Source of the DNA: an uncultured Alphaproteobacteria bacterium
Lineage (GTDB): Bacteria > Pseudomonadota > Alphaproteobacteria > HIMB59
Direction: 5' to 3'
Assembly: GCA_902588615.1 (NCBI GenBank)
Contig: CACIPV010000003.1
Span: 1-64,000, forward strand
DNA length: 64,000 nucleotides
The notes beneath the pieces are model-generated. The model saw only the letters and a list, made by a program, of their open reading frames with translations. It was not told where the DNA came from and did not search any database. This document shows positions 25,359 to 34,384 of the stretch, piece after piece. How positions within the stretch are numbered: position 1 is the first letter of the stretch; every line of letters starts with the position of its first letter. The position numbers were made by a program, and so were the translations under genes.

Positions 25359-25982
25359 TTACTTTTCGGATTTCTCTTCCTCTTTGACGGCTTTATCGTC
25401 TTGATTTTCTTGAGATTTTTTTGATACCCCTACCATTGCTGGTCTTAGTAACCTATCATGTAATGTGTAGCCTGGAATTAGTTCTTGAACAATAGTTCCG
25501 GGCTCACAGTCATTTTTTTCAATTTCCATCATAGCTTGGTGTAAATTATGGTCAAATTTTTGGTTTATACTTTCAATTTTTTTGATGCCAATTTTTTCGA
25601 AAGTGGCCATAGTAGATTGTGCTATTAGATCTAAACCATCAACAACAGACTTAATGCTTTCATTAGATCTCACTTCCTCTGAAATACTTGATTTTGCTCT
25701 CTCGATATTGTCACCGATATTAATTATTTCTTTTGCAAAATTAGCTATACCATATTTAAGTGCATCCGATTGATCTTTTTCTGCCCTTTTTCTAAAGTTT
25801 TCTAGTTCAGCAACAGCTCTTAACCTTTGGTCTTTTAAACTCTCAATTTCTTTTTTGAGTTTTTGGATTTCATCTTCATTTGTATCTGAATTTTCATCTA
25901 CATTTGTCTCAGTGCTTTCTTGATTTTCTGTAACATCTTCTTGTTGTTCAGCTTGATCTTCGTATTTTTTTTCTTCTTCCAT
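25359..25982 (-). CDS. grpE: Nucleotide exchange factor GrpE
   Basis: It releases ADP from DnaK. It has 207 residues. A very acidic, probably disordered N-terminus (1-40) leads into a long coiled-coil helix (about 40-80) that carries the ELENFRKR motif, and then a C-terminal beta domain with the GVSKK ending. It starts 10 bp after the hrcA stop, so hrcA and grpE are one unit. Confidence 0.97.
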   Translation of the reverse strand: MEEEKKYEDQAEQQEDVTENQESTETNVDENSDTNEDEIQKLKKEIESLKDQRLRAVAELENFRKRAEKDQSDALKYGIANFAKEIINIGDNIERAKSSISEEVRSNESIKSVVDGLDLIAQSTMATFEKIGIKKIESINQKFDHNLHQAMMEIEKNDCEPGTIVQELIPGYTLHDRLLRPAMVGVSKKSQENQDDKAVKEEEKSEK

Positions 25983-25992
25983 AATAATTCCT

Positions 25993-27015
25993 TTATTTTT
26001 TTGATATTGTTTCAGACATATAGCTCACAATAGGAACAATTCGCTGATAATCAATTCTTTTTGGGCCTATGACACCAATAGCACCAGTGAGTCCATTTTT
26101 AGTTTTATAATTTGATAAAATCATAGATAAGTTTGTATTTTTAAAAAAATTTGTGTTACTTCCAATAAATATTTGCACTCCTTTTGATTTTTTCAAGGCC
26201 TTAATCATTTTGTTTGCCATTTTACCTGTTTCAATATTACTCAAAAGCTCGTTTATGCTGTCTAAGTCTGTTTCTAAATTATTCTTAATTAAATTTGGCA
26301 GGCCCCTTACAAAAAAGGTTTCTGTATTTTGAGATTTTTCAATTTTTATTCCTTTCAGCAATAGTTTTTTTGAGGTGTTGGTTATTTGATTCTTTGCAGA
26401 TTTTATAAAAATTTTTATATTATTTTGAATTTCTGTAGGTGACATAGATTTTGAAAACTTATTTATAAAGTTGCCAATACTATTTAAATCTTCTGTTTGA
26501 ATATTTTCTTCAATTTCTACTATTCTATTTGATGTATGCCCATCCTCATGCTCGATGATGAATATTACTTTATGATTATCGATTTTGTGAAAGTCAATTT
26601 TTCTTATTTTTGATATTTTTTCATTATTAATAACAAGACTAGCTTGTTTCGATAGGCCATTTAAAGTGTTAGTAATTATTTCTTGTTCATTTAAAAGATT
26701 ATTCATTTTAGATGACTTCTCAATAATCTCTTTTTCACTTTTACTAATTGATCCTGGCTCTAAAAGTGCATGAGTATAAAATTGTAAACCTAAATCAGTT
26801 GGTATACTGCCTGCAGAGAAATGACCCTTTTGTATAAGTCCGTGAAAATTTATTTCGTTTAAAACATTTCTTATTGTGGCTGGTGAGAGTTTATAAGAAA
26901 TTTTTGAACTAAGTGCTTTGGAACCCATAGGCTCACCTGTTTTCAAGTAACTTTCGACAAGTGACTTGAATATAAGTTTTGATCTTGCTCCAATATCTGT
27001 AATTTTTTTATTCAT
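25993..27015 (-). CDS. hrcA: Heat-shock repressor HrcA
   Basis: Transcriptional repressor that binds CIRCE operators and senses free GroEL. It has 340 residues. The winged-helix N-terminus includes KTGEPMGSKALS near 21-32 and SPATIRNVLNEI near 44-55. The C-terminal domain ends with GPKRIDYQRIVPIV. It heads the hrcA-grpE-dnaK-dnaJ-ogt series and is divergent from rph. No CIRCE was found by eye in the window, so its target (usually groESL) is likely elsewhere. Confidence 0.96.
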   Translation of the reverse strand: MNKKITDIGARSKLIFKSLVESYLKTGEPMGSKALSSKISYKLSPATIRNVLNEINFHGLIQKGHFSAGSIPTDLGLQFYTHALLEPGSISKSEKEIIEKSSKMNNLLNEQEIITNTLNGLSKQASLVINNEKISKIRKIDFHKIDNHKVIFIIEHEDGHTSNRIVEIEENIQTEDLNSIGNFINKFSKSMSPTEIQNNIKIFIKSAKNQITNTSKKLLLKGIKIEKSQNTETFFVRGLPNLIKNNLETDLDSINELLSNIETGKMANKMIKALKKSKGVQIFIGSNTNFFKNTNLSMILSNYKTKNGLTGAIGVIGPKRIDYQRIVPIVSYMSETISKK

Positions 27016-27056
27016 TAATCTTAATTAATCTTATAATTTAAAATAATAAAACATAA

Positions 27057-27782
27057 ATGTCTGGATATACAAGAAATGATAGAGAACTCTCTAAAATTAG
27101 AAATTTAGAAATAATTCCAGGCTTTCAACCAAATAATCAATCATCATGTTTAGTTAAATTAGGAAATACTCATGTCTGTTGCTCAGCGATTATTGAAGAT
27201 AGAGTTCCTGGATTTTTAAGAAATTCTGGGAAAGGTTGGTTAACTGCAGAATATGGTATGTTACCTTCATCTACATCTGAAAGAATGGATAGAGAGGCAG
27301 CCAAAGGTAGACAGTCTGGAAGAACACAAGAAATTCAGAGACTCATTGGGAGAAGTTTAAGGTGTGCTGTTAATTTAGATATACTTGGCGAAAAAACTAT
27401 CAAGATTGATTGTGATGTGATTAGTGCTGATGGAGGAACAAGAACAGCATCTATCATTGGTGGATACGTTAGTCTTGTTAGATCAATTAATGAGTTCAAA
27501 AATAAATTTAATTTATCAAAGGCAATTATAGTAAATCAAGTTGCAGCAATATCAGTAGGTGTTGTTAAAGGAACATCATGCATAGATTTAAATTACATTG
27601 AAGACTCGAGTGCTGAGGTGGATTGTAATGTAGTAATGGCAAATGATGGTCAATTTATTGAATTTCAATCAACTGGTGAAGAGGCTAAATTTAGCAAGAA
27701 AACAATTATGAGTTTCATAGAACTAGTCGAGGGATCAATGCCAGAAATTTTCAATATTCAAAACTTGGCAATTGAAAAATAA
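27057..27782 (+). CDS. rph: Ribonuclease PH
   Basis: Phosphate-dependent exoribonuclease that trims tRNA 3' ends. It has 241 residues, the normal length. Conserved blocks: GWLTAEYGMLPSST near 61-74 and KGRQSGRTQEIQRLIGRSLR near 82-101 (phosphate-binding arginines). It is divergent from hrcA across a 41-bp gap and overlaps rdgB by 11 bp, the usual alphaproteobacterial order. Confidence 0.98.
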   Translation: MSGYTRNDRELSKIRNLEIIPGFQPNNQSSCLVKLGNTHVCCSAIIEDRVPGFLRNSGKGWLTAEYGMLPSSTSERMDREAAKGRQSGRTQEIQRLIGRSLRCAVNLDILGEKTIKIDCDVISADGGTRTASIIGGYVSLVRSINEFKNKFNLSKAIIVNQVAAISVGVVKGTSCIDLNYIEDSSAEVDCNVVMANDGQFIEFQSTGEEAKFSKKTIMSFIELVEGSMPEIFNIQNLAIEK

Positions 27783-28371
27783 TTTATTACTTGGCACCAA
27801 TAATACTGGAAAATTGAAAGAATTTATTTTTTATTTAAAGCACTTCAATCTATTTACTGAATATGAAATTTTAAATCTAAATGAGTTTAACGGTATTGGT
27901 GAACCAACTGAAGATGGTGAAACTTTTGAGGAAAATTGTGAAATTAAATCGAAATATTTTTTAAGTAAAACAAATGCACTTGTACTATGTGATGATAGTG
28001 GATTTGTTGTAAATAAATTAAATAACTATCCAGGAATAAAAACAGCAAGAGAGGCAAAAAAATTAGGAGGAGAACAAAAAGTTATAGATTTTATTTTTAG
28101 CAAATTTGAAAGTTTAAATTATATTGATGCGTCTTTTTTTTGTTCTATTTGTGTTTTAGGAACAAAACAAAGATATATGGTATCAGGATCCACACCAGGT
28201 TATATAATAAAAAACAAAAGAGGTAATAATGGTTTTGGTTATGATCCATATTTTATACCTACAAATAATAATAAGACATTTGCTGAAATGAATGAGGAAC
28301 AAAAATTATTAAATTCTCACAGATATGAAGCTTTTAAAAAATTATCTAATCAAATATTACAGGATAATTAA
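27772..28371 (+). CDS. rdgB: dITP/XTP pyrophosphatase
   Basis: House-cleaning enzyme that removes non-canonical purine nucleotides. It has 199 residues. The N-terminal GTNNTGKLKEF substrate loop is at residues 8-18, with the catalytic DDSGF near 75 and the GFGYDPYF block near 150. The start is a TTG inside the last codons of rph, giving coupled translation. The hemW gene that often follows in relatives is absent; an oppositely directed lipoprotein gene overlaps its end. Confidence 0.95.
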   Translation: MKNNLLLGTNNTGKLKEFIFYLKHFNLFTEYEILNLNEFNGIGEPTEDGETFEENCEIKSKYFLSKTNALVLCDDSGFVVNKLNNYPGIKTAREAKKLGGEQKVIDFIFSKFESLNYIDASFFCSICVLGTKQRYMVSGSTPGYIIKNKRGNNGFGYDPYFIPTNNNKTFAEMNEEQKLLNSHRYEAFKKLSNQILQDN

Positions 28372-29422
28372 TCATCATATTTTCTATAGGCAATCTTCCA
28401 AAATCCTCTAAATCAATCGCACTTGGTAAAAAATTATTTTTTAAAATTTGATTAGCAACAGTAAGTGATATTTTTACAGAGGTCCTGAAGAAGAACTCCC
28501 GATGCGGTTCATCCATGGCAGTCAAATCGATATTTTGCAAAAAAGTCCGATTAATAGGTTTATAATAATTTTCTAAATTCTTTCTTTGCTCTAAAAAATT
28601 GTCAATTAGGTATGTTCTCTCAAGGGGATAAGTTCCGTCCTTTGTTGCTAAATATCCCACTAAATCTTTATAACTAAAAGTATCATCAAAAATGATTATG
28701 TTGTCATATGTATTTAAGTCTCCCATCAACTTCACTGATAGTTCCAAATCTACTGCACTGTCTCCAAATGGAGATGATTTAATATATTTTAATGGGTAGG
28801 TATCTTTAAAATATTCAAATAATTTTAATCCATATTCATTTTGTTTGTATAATACACCAAGCGAGTTTGATGAATTGATATAATGCCCAATTATTTTAAC
28901 GTGTTGGTAGGGGCTGCTAAATACGAAAATGATTTCATTATCTGCATACTTATTCATTACAGAGAAGTCATTTGATAGAGAAATCGTGAATGTATTTTCA
29001 CCAAGTTTGTTTGGCAAGTCGAACAAATCTTTTGAATTGGTGGGACCTATAATAAGAGAATTGTTGATTGAGTTTTGTATTTCATCAATTGAATAGATAA
29101 ATTCTATTTTTTTAATATCAGGAAAGCTATCGATTTCTTTTATAAAAACATCGTAAAACAAAGATGTTAAAATTTCATCCTCTGATAAAAAAACAATTAT
29201 TTTATCGATATTATTAAAATCAATTATTTTATCTCCAGGTTTTGATGGCTTCTTTATTGTCTCAACTTTCTCTATTTCCTCCTCTTTCTCATCAACAATT
29301 TGTATATCTTCAACTTTTTCTTGTACTTTTTCGATTGGTTCTTTCTTCTCGATTGTTGTTGGGGCACAACTAAAAAATGATATTAATGTAAGTAATATAG
29401 TTATATTTTTAAATAAATTCAT
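28346..29422 (-). CDS. LpoA/LppC-like lipoprotein, penicillin-binding protein activator
   Basis: 358 residues with a lipoprotein signal (LISFFSCAP, lipidated Cys-19) and a Glu/Lys-rich linker (20-65) before a periplasmic-binding-protein-like domain with two lobes. The fold pattern and the head-to-head position with rsmI match LpoA/LppC proteins, which activate peptidoglycan synthase from the outer membrane. At 358 residues it is short and lacks an N-terminal TPR half. The assignment rests largely on synteny and the lipobox. Confidence 0.72.
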   Translation of the reverse strand: MNLFKNITILLTLISFFSCAPTTIEKKEPIEKVQEKVEDIQIVDEKEEEIEKVETIKKPSKPGDKIIDFNNIDKIIVFLSEDEILTSLFYDVFIKEIDSFPDIKKIEFIYSIDEIQNSINNSLIIGPTNSKDLFDLPNKLGENTFTISLSNDFSVMNKYADNEIIFVFSSPYQHVKIIGHYINSSNSLGVLYKQNEYGLKLFEYFKDTYPLKYIKSSPFGDSAVDLELSVKLMGDLNTYDNIIIFDDTFSYKDLVGYLATKDGTYPLERTYLIDNFLEQRKNLENYYKPINRTFLQNIDLTAMDEPHREFFFRTSVKISLTVANQILKNNFLPSAIDLEDFGRLPIENMMINYPVIFD

Positions 29423-29423
29423 A

Positions 29424-30242
29424 ATGAACCCGGGCCTCTATTTAGTTTCAACTCCTATAGGAAATTTGGATGATATCACAATAAGAGCTATAAATGTTTT
29501 AAAAAATTCTAATTTAATTTTATGTGAGAACACCACAAATAGTAAAAAGCTTTTGAAAAGATATGATATCAAAACATCATTATCTAAGTACACTGATCAC
29601 GACTTTAACAGAAAAAAAGATTACATATATAAATTATTAAAATCTAATCAAGTGATATCTTTGATATCAGACTCTGGCTCTCCCCTTATATCAGATCCTG
29701 GAAACCAATTAATAAATTTTTTGTTTGAAAATCAGGTAAATGTATATTCAATACCTGGTGCTAGTGCATTAATCTCAGGTATACAATTAAGTGGTTTTTT
29801 AAATAAAAAAAAATTTACATTTGTTGGTTTTCTTCCCAAAAAAAAAGAACATAAAGAAAAAACTATTTTAGAGAATAAATTTAATAATTTAATAATTTAC
29901 TCAACTAAACAACAATTACTTAAAGATGTTTATGCTATTGCCTCTATTTCTGAGACATTTGAAATTACAATACTTAAAGAACTGACAAAATTATATGAGG
30001 AAAGAATATGTATAGATAACAAAAATTACGAAAATTTTAATTATTCTGAGATTAAAGGTGAGTTAGTTTTAGCTGTGAGCATAAAAAAAGAGACTGACAA
30101 GATTAAAGATTTTAACTTTAAAGAGATAAATGAGATGATTAACGAGGTAGGTATAAAAAAGGCTTATCAACAGCTTAAAAGTAAGTATAAAATATCTAGA
30201 AATGATTTTTATAAATTATCAATTGATTTAAAGAATGATTAA
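29424..30242 (+). CDS. rsmI: 16S rRNA (cytidine-1402-2'-O) methyltransferase
   Basis: SAM-dependent methyltransferase for C1402 of 16S rRNA. It has 272 residues. The N-terminal LYLVSTPIGNLDDIT motif is at 4-18, with the LISDSGSPLISDPG block near 80-93 and the GASALISG motif near 112-119. Only 1 bp separates its start from the start of the divergent LpoA-like gene. It overlaps the next gene by 8 bp. The yraN gene that usually follows rsmI is not present. Confidence 0.95.
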   Translation: MNPGLYLVSTPIGNLDDITIRAINVLKNSNLILCENTTNSKKLLKRYDIKTSLSKYTDHDFNRKKDYIYKLLKSNQVISLISDSGSPLISDPGNQLINFLFENQVNVYSIPGASALISGIQLSGFLNKKKFTFVGFLPKKKEHKEKTILENKFNNLIIYSTKQQLLKDVYAIASISETFEITILKELTKLYEERICIDNKNYENFNYSEIKGELVLAVSIKKETDKIKDFNFKEINEMINEVGIKKAYQQLKSKYKISRNDFYKLSIDLKND

Positions 30243-30798
30243 AAATTTTATAATTTTACTGTCAATATTTTTTATTGGCTGTGGACCTACTCTTGTATCA
30301 ACAGGTGCCAAAACTGTAATTAAGGAAAACGAAGATGAAAAAACATTTAGTGAAAGTTGGGATGATGCCACTATAAAGCTTGGAATAAAAGAAAAATATT
30401 TCTCTTACGATGCAACATTATTTACAAGGATTGATGTTGAAGTTGAATTGGGCAAAGTTCTTTTGACAGGAGTAGTGCCCTATGGCGACATGCGCTTAGA
30501 GGCGGTAAGACTAGCTTGGCAACAAGATGGTGTAAATGAAGTGCTAAATGAAATTTCAATAGATACCGGATATGGACTTGATGATATAGCTAAAGACAAA
30601 TTTATAAGTACACAACTTTTTACAAAGATTTTCACAGACTCAAATATTAAAAAATTTAAATATGACTTTGAAGTACAAAAACAAATTGTATATCTGTTTG
30701 GTGTTTCTAGTGATCAAAAAGAAATAGAAATGGTAATTGAGCATGCTAAAAGCATAAAAGGTGTCTTAGATATAATTAATTATATTCAAGCGAGGTAG
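30235..30798 (+). CDS. BON-domain lipoprotein, DolP/YraP-like
   Basis: 187 residues. The lipobox FFIGCG gives a lipidated Cys-16. Two BON domains follow (about 45-110 and 115-185), with the pattern VELGKVLLTGVVP in the first and VYLFGVSSDQKEI in the second. DolP proteins sit in the outer membrane and help maintain its integrity. It is coupled to rsmI by overlap, as in many proteobacteria. Confidence 0.85.
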   Translation: MIKNFIILLSIFFIGCGPTLVSTGAKTVIKENEDEKTFSESWDDATIKLGIKEKYFSYDATLFTRIDVEVELGKVLLTGVVPYGDMRLEAVRLAWQQDGVNEVLNEISIDTGYGLDDIAKDKFISTQLFTKIFTDSNIKKFKYDFEVQKQIVYLFGVSSDQKEIEMVIEHAKSIKGVLDIINYIQAR

Positions 30799-30799
30799 A

Positions 30800-31135
30800 C
30801 TAAACATTTGCCAACAAATGTAGATGAAAATGAAATACCTCTTGGCCACCGTCTTTGCCTTTATGTGTCTTAACTTGAAAACCTTTATCTCTTAAACCTA
30901 AAATATCTATAATTTCATCGACAGATTTCCAAAAATTGGTTTGATATGAGTTGTCTGCATTTTGTAGAAAATCAGAAATATCTGATAAAGGTTTCTTGGG
31001 TATAATTAAAATATGTGTTTTTGCTTTTGGGCTAATATCTTTGAATGAAAGTACATGCTCATTTTCAAAAACCTTATTACAAGGAATTTCACCTTTTAAA
31101 ATTTTTGCAAAAATATTTTCTTTATCATAACTCAT
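30800..31135 (-). CDS. HIT-family nucleotide-binding protein
   Basis: 111 residues. The histidine triad HFHLHLLA is at the C-terminus. The N-terminal FAKILKGEIPCNKVFE block is that of HinT-type purine nucleoside phosphoramidases. The start overlaps the hisF stop by 4 bp, taking the place where hisE is usually found in alphaproteobacteria. Confidence 0.92.
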   Translation of the reverse strand: MSYDKENIFAKILKGEIPCNKVFENEHVLSFKDISPKAKTHILIIPKKPLSDISDFLQNADNSYQTNFWKSVDEIIDILGLRDKGFQVKTHKGKDGGQEVFHFHLHLLANV

Positions 31136-31884
31136 GTTCTGACAGGGACACCTTTACTACTAAGATATTTTTTTACAGATTTAATTTTATATTTTCCAGA
31201 GTGAAATACACTCGCAGCTAATAGGCCTGTTGATTTTGTTAAATGCCCCAAATAAAAATGCTCTAAACTTCCAACACCCCCACTTGCTATTACAGGAATA
31301 CTTACATTACTTGTCACTTTTTTAAGCATATTGCTGTCGAAGCCGTTTTGAACACCATCTGTATCCATTGAGGTCATTAATATTTCTCCAGCTCCCATTA
31401 ATTGCACCTGCTTTGCCCAAGAAATTAGTTCGCGTTTGGTGATTTCTCTACCCCCTTTTATAACTACTTTCATTTTGTTTTTATGCCTTTTTCCATCAAT
31501 TGCTACAACTATACACTGAGAGCCGTGTCTTAATGATGCTTTTCGAATTAATTTTGGATTTTTCACTGCCGCAGAATTAATAGATACCTTGTCTGCTCCA
31601 GCATTAAGCAAATCTGTTATATCGCTCAAATCTGAGACCCCTCCGCCTACAGTCAAAGGAATATTTATTACCTTAGCTATAGCTTCAACAGTTTTAATAA
31701 ATGTTTTTCTATTTTGGTATGATGCATTTATATCAAGCATACAAAGCTCATCAGCACCTGATAAAGAGTAATATTTTGCCATTTCAACTGCATTACCCAT
31801 GACTCTTATGTTTTTAAAATTAACACCTTTAACAACTTTATTTTTAATAACGTCAAGGCATGGGATTATTCTTGTTTTAAGCAT
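31132..31884 (-). CDS. hisF: Imidazole glycerol phosphate synthase, cyclase subunit
   Basis: It forms IGP and AICAR from PRFAR with ammonia from HisH. It has 250 residues in a TIM barrel. The catalytic aspartates are in PCLDV (Asp-11) and MDTDGV (near 130). It overlaps hisA by 8 bp and the HIT gene by 4 bp in a compact operon hisB-hisH-hisA-hisF. Confidence 0.98.
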   Translation of the reverse strand: MLKTRIIPCLDVIKNKVVKGVNFKNIRVMGNAVEMAKYYSLSGADELCMLDINASYQNRKTFIKTVEAIAKVINIPLTVGGGVSDLSDITDLLNAGADKVSINSAAVKNPKLIRKASLRHGSQCIVVAIDGKRHKNKMKVVIKGGREITKRELISWAKQVQLMGAGEILMTSMDTDGVQNGFDSNMLKKVTSNVSIPVIASGGVGSLEHFYLGHLTKSTGLLAASVFHSGKYKIKSVKKYLSSKGVPVRT

Positions 31885-32587
31885 TGAACTGAGCCAGACT
31901 ATCGATAGATATTTTATTTTCGTATATAGCTTTACCTACAACAACATTATTGAAGCCATTTGATCTACTCAATTCAATATCATTAAGGTCTTTAACGCCT
32001 CCTCCAATGGTAATGTGCTTATCAGTTAATTTTTTTATAGAATTAAATGTTTCCATATTTAAGCCAGACAGCATTCCATCATTAGCAACATCAGTGACAA
32101 AGAAGGAGTGAATAGGCCGGTTGTTGTATTTGTCTACAATGTACTCCAAGGATTGATCAGTTGTCTCTTGCCAGCCATGAGATGCAATTTGATTGTCTTT
32201 TATATCCAAAGCAATGGATAGTTTTTCAATTAAAGTATCGTCAAAATTTAAAACGTCATTAATATTATTTATTGCAAGGGTTCCAATTACAATTGTATTA
32301 AATCCTTCATTAATTTTTTCAGTAATCGCTTCTTTGGTTCTTATACCGCCAGCAACTTCAATATTAATATCAATTTTTCTTCTAATTTGCCTCAGAACCT
32401 GATTGTTATTGCCTTTTCCTAGAGTAGCATCTAAGTCGACAACATGGATGGTATTGAAACCTGCATCTTGATATGTTTTAGCCATATCAAGGGGGGAATA
32501 CTGATAGGTTGTTTTATCATCAACGATACCTTTGGTTAATCGCACGCACTTTCCGTCTATTATGTCAATTGCTGGGAATATATTCAT
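31877..32587 (-). CDS. hisA: ProFAR isomerase
   Basis: Histidine biosynthesis isomerase with a TIM-barrel fold. It has 236 residues. Catalytic Asp-8 lies in PAIDIIDGKCVRL, VVDLDATLGKG is near 47-57 and TDVANDGM near 165-172. It overlaps hisH by 4 bp and hisF by 8 bp. Confidence 0.98.
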   Translation of the reverse strand: MNIFPAIDIIDGKCVRLTKGIVDDKTTYQYSPLDMAKTYQDAGFNTIHVVDLDATLGKGNNNQVLRQIRRKIDINIEVAGGIRTKEAITEKINEGFNTIVIGTLAINNINDVLNFDDTLIEKLSIALDIKDNQIASHGWQETTDQSLEYIVDKYNNRPIHSFFVTDVANDGMLSGLNMETFNSIKKLTDKHITIGGGVKDLNDIELSRSNGFNNVVVGKAIYENKISIDSLAQFNA

Positions 32588-33213
32588 GATTTCAAAATAT
32601 AATTTTTTATCAAATTTAGGCCGTGTTTGTGGCTTTTTTCAGGATGAAATTGCACTCCATAAATGTTGCCTTTCTTTACAATAGAAGGAAATTTTTGACC
32701 ATATAGAGTGAAAGCCAAAACATCTGATTTTTTAATGTTTTGGAAAATGTAACTATGAACAAAGTAAAAATCCTTCTTATCAAAGCTATTTGTAATAATA
32801 GTGTCATCATTGTTTAAGTTGATTGTGTTCCATCCCATATGGGGAATTATAAGTTTTTTATTTCTAAATTTTTTAATGTCTCCGCTAATTACTCCTAAAC
32901 CTCTTGTAATTTTATCTTCATATCCCCAATCAGATAAAATTTGCATCCCGACGCAAATACCTAAGTATGAAGAATTATTTTCTAAGTATTCTTGTAGTGG
33001 TTTAATAATTTTTAATTTTTTTAAATTTGACATAAGAGTGGCATAAGCACCTTGTCCAGGCAAAATAATTTTATCAAAAGAAGCATAGTTGAAATGACCT
33101 TTAATAATCTTTAATCGATATGGCCTTCCTTTTATAATATCTTTGATTGCTTTATTAATCGATCCAATATTTCCAGATTGCCCGTCAATAAGTCCTATGA
33201 CTTTTTTTTTCAA
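32584..33213 (-). CDS. hisH: Imidazole glycerol phosphate synthase, glutaminase subunit
   Basis: Class I glutamine amidotransferase that supplies ammonia to HisF. It has 209 residues. The nucleophile elbow GICVGMQ holds the catalytic Cys near residue 85. The His-Glu pair is in VQFHPEKS near the C-terminus. It overlaps hisB and hisA by 4 bp each. Confidence 0.97.
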   Translation of the reverse strand: MKKKVIGLIDGQSGNIGSINKAIKDIIKGRPYRLKIIKGHFNYASFDKIILPGQGAYATLMSNLKKLKIIKPLQEYLENNSSYLGICVGMQILSDWGYEDKITRGLGVISGDIKKFRNKKLIIPHMGWNTINLNNDDTIITNSFDKKDFYFVHSYIFQNIKKSDVLAFTLYGQKFPSIVKKGNIYGVQFHPEKSHKHGLNLIKNYILKS

Positions 33214-33794
33214 AGTTTCCCTTTAGAACTAGGAATACTTGTTTTTCTGGGGTCAACAGATATTGCTTTTTTCAAGGATAACGCAAATGATTTAAAACAG
33301 CTCTCAATGATATGGTGATTGTTTTTTCCATATAACGTTTCGATATGGCAATTCATTCTTGACTCAGTAACTATAGATTTAAAAAATTCCGAAAATAATT
33401 CTTGGTCCATTTCACCAACTTTTTCTAATGATGTTTTAACATTCCAAATAAAATACGGGCGATTACAAAGATCAATGACTGATCTTGTTAATGTTTCATC
33501 AAAAGAAACATAAGAATATGCAAATCGTGTTATACCTTTTTTATCACCAAGAGCATTTTTTATACTCTCGCCTAAAGCAATGCCAACGTCTTCAACAGTA
33601 TGGTGCATATCAACTTTTAGGTCTCCATCACATTTTAAGTCTAAGTCTATCAAACTGTGAGTACTTATTTGTTGAAGCATATGATCAAAAAAAGCGATCC
33701 CAGTATCAATTTTATTTACTCCTGAGCCGTCAAGGTTAATTTTTATTGATATTTTTGTTTCTTTTGTGTCTCTATTAAATGTAAATTCACGCAT
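33210..33794 (-). CDS. hisB: Imidazoleglycerol-phosphate dehydratase
   Basis: Manganese enzyme of histidine synthesis. It has 194 residues, the single-domain form without a phosphatase. The metal-binding repeats are DHMLQQISTH near 37-46 and HHTVEDVGIALG near 64-75, with NNHHIIE near 156-162. It opens the his operon and is divergent from hslV. Confidence 0.97.
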   Translation of the reverse strand: MREFTFNRDTKETKISIKINLDGSGVNKIDTGIAFFDHMLQQISTHSLIDLDLKCDGDLKVDMHHTVEDVGIALGESIKNALGDKKGITRFAYSYVSFDETLTRSVIDLCNRPYFIWNVKTSLEKVGEMDQELFSEFFKSIVTESRMNCHIETLYGKNNHHIIESCFKSFALSLKKAISVDPRKTSIPSSKGKL

Positions 33795-33832
33795 TTGTAA
33801 TCAGCTATTTAGTACCTATATTTATAGGAATA

Positions 33833-34384
33833 ATGGATAAAAATAAAACAATAATACGCTCGACAACTGTTGTTTGCGTTCGTGATAGTGAGAGTGTTGT
33901 TATAGCATCTGATGGACAAGTAACTTTGGGGACATCAGTAATTAAGTCAAACGCCAATAAAATTAGAACATTTCATAATGATCAAATTATTGTTGGGTTT
34001 GCTGGATCAACCGCTGATGCATTAACCCTTTTTGATAGACTGGAGAAAAAGTGCGAAGAATTTTCATATAATCTAAAAAGGGCTTGTGTAGAACTAGCCA
34101 AAGATTGGAGAACCGATAGGTATCTAAGAAGATTAGAGTCGATGATTATTGCAGCTGATAAAAGCGAAACATATCTTATTAGCGGAACCGGTGACGTTCT
34201 GGAACCTCAAGAAGGTATTGTTGCAATTGGATCAGGTGGCAACTTTGCTCTAAGCGCAGCAAGGGCTCTAAAAAGAAAATCTAAATTGTCAGCAAAAGAA
34301 ATCGCGGCAGAGTCACTTAAAGTTGCTGCAGAGCTTTGTATTTATACAAATGATACTCTAAACATCTCAGAAATTAAAATTTAA
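33833..34384 (+). CDS. hslV: ATP-dependent protease subunit HslV
   Basis: Proteasome-like threonine peptidase of the HslVU complex. It has 183 residues. A short propeptide of about ten residues precedes the catalytic threonine in RSTTVV (Thr-11). The ASDGQVTLG block follows. The stop overlaps the hslU start by one base, so the two subunits are coupled. Confidence 0.97.
   Translation: MDKNKTIIRSTTVVCVRDSESVVIASDGQVTLGTSVIKSNANKIRTFHNDQIIVGFAGSTADALTLFDRLEKKCEEFSYNLKRACVELAKDWRTDRYLRRLESMIIAADKSETYLISGTGDVLEPQEGIVAIGSGGNFALSAARALKRKSKLSAKEIAAESLKVAAELCIYTNDTLNISEIKI

Noticed and set aside
25270-27056. CIRCE operator for HrcA near grpE, dnaK or hrcA
   Set aside because: No TTAGCACTC-N9-GAGTGCTAA-like palindrome was seen in the intergenic parts.
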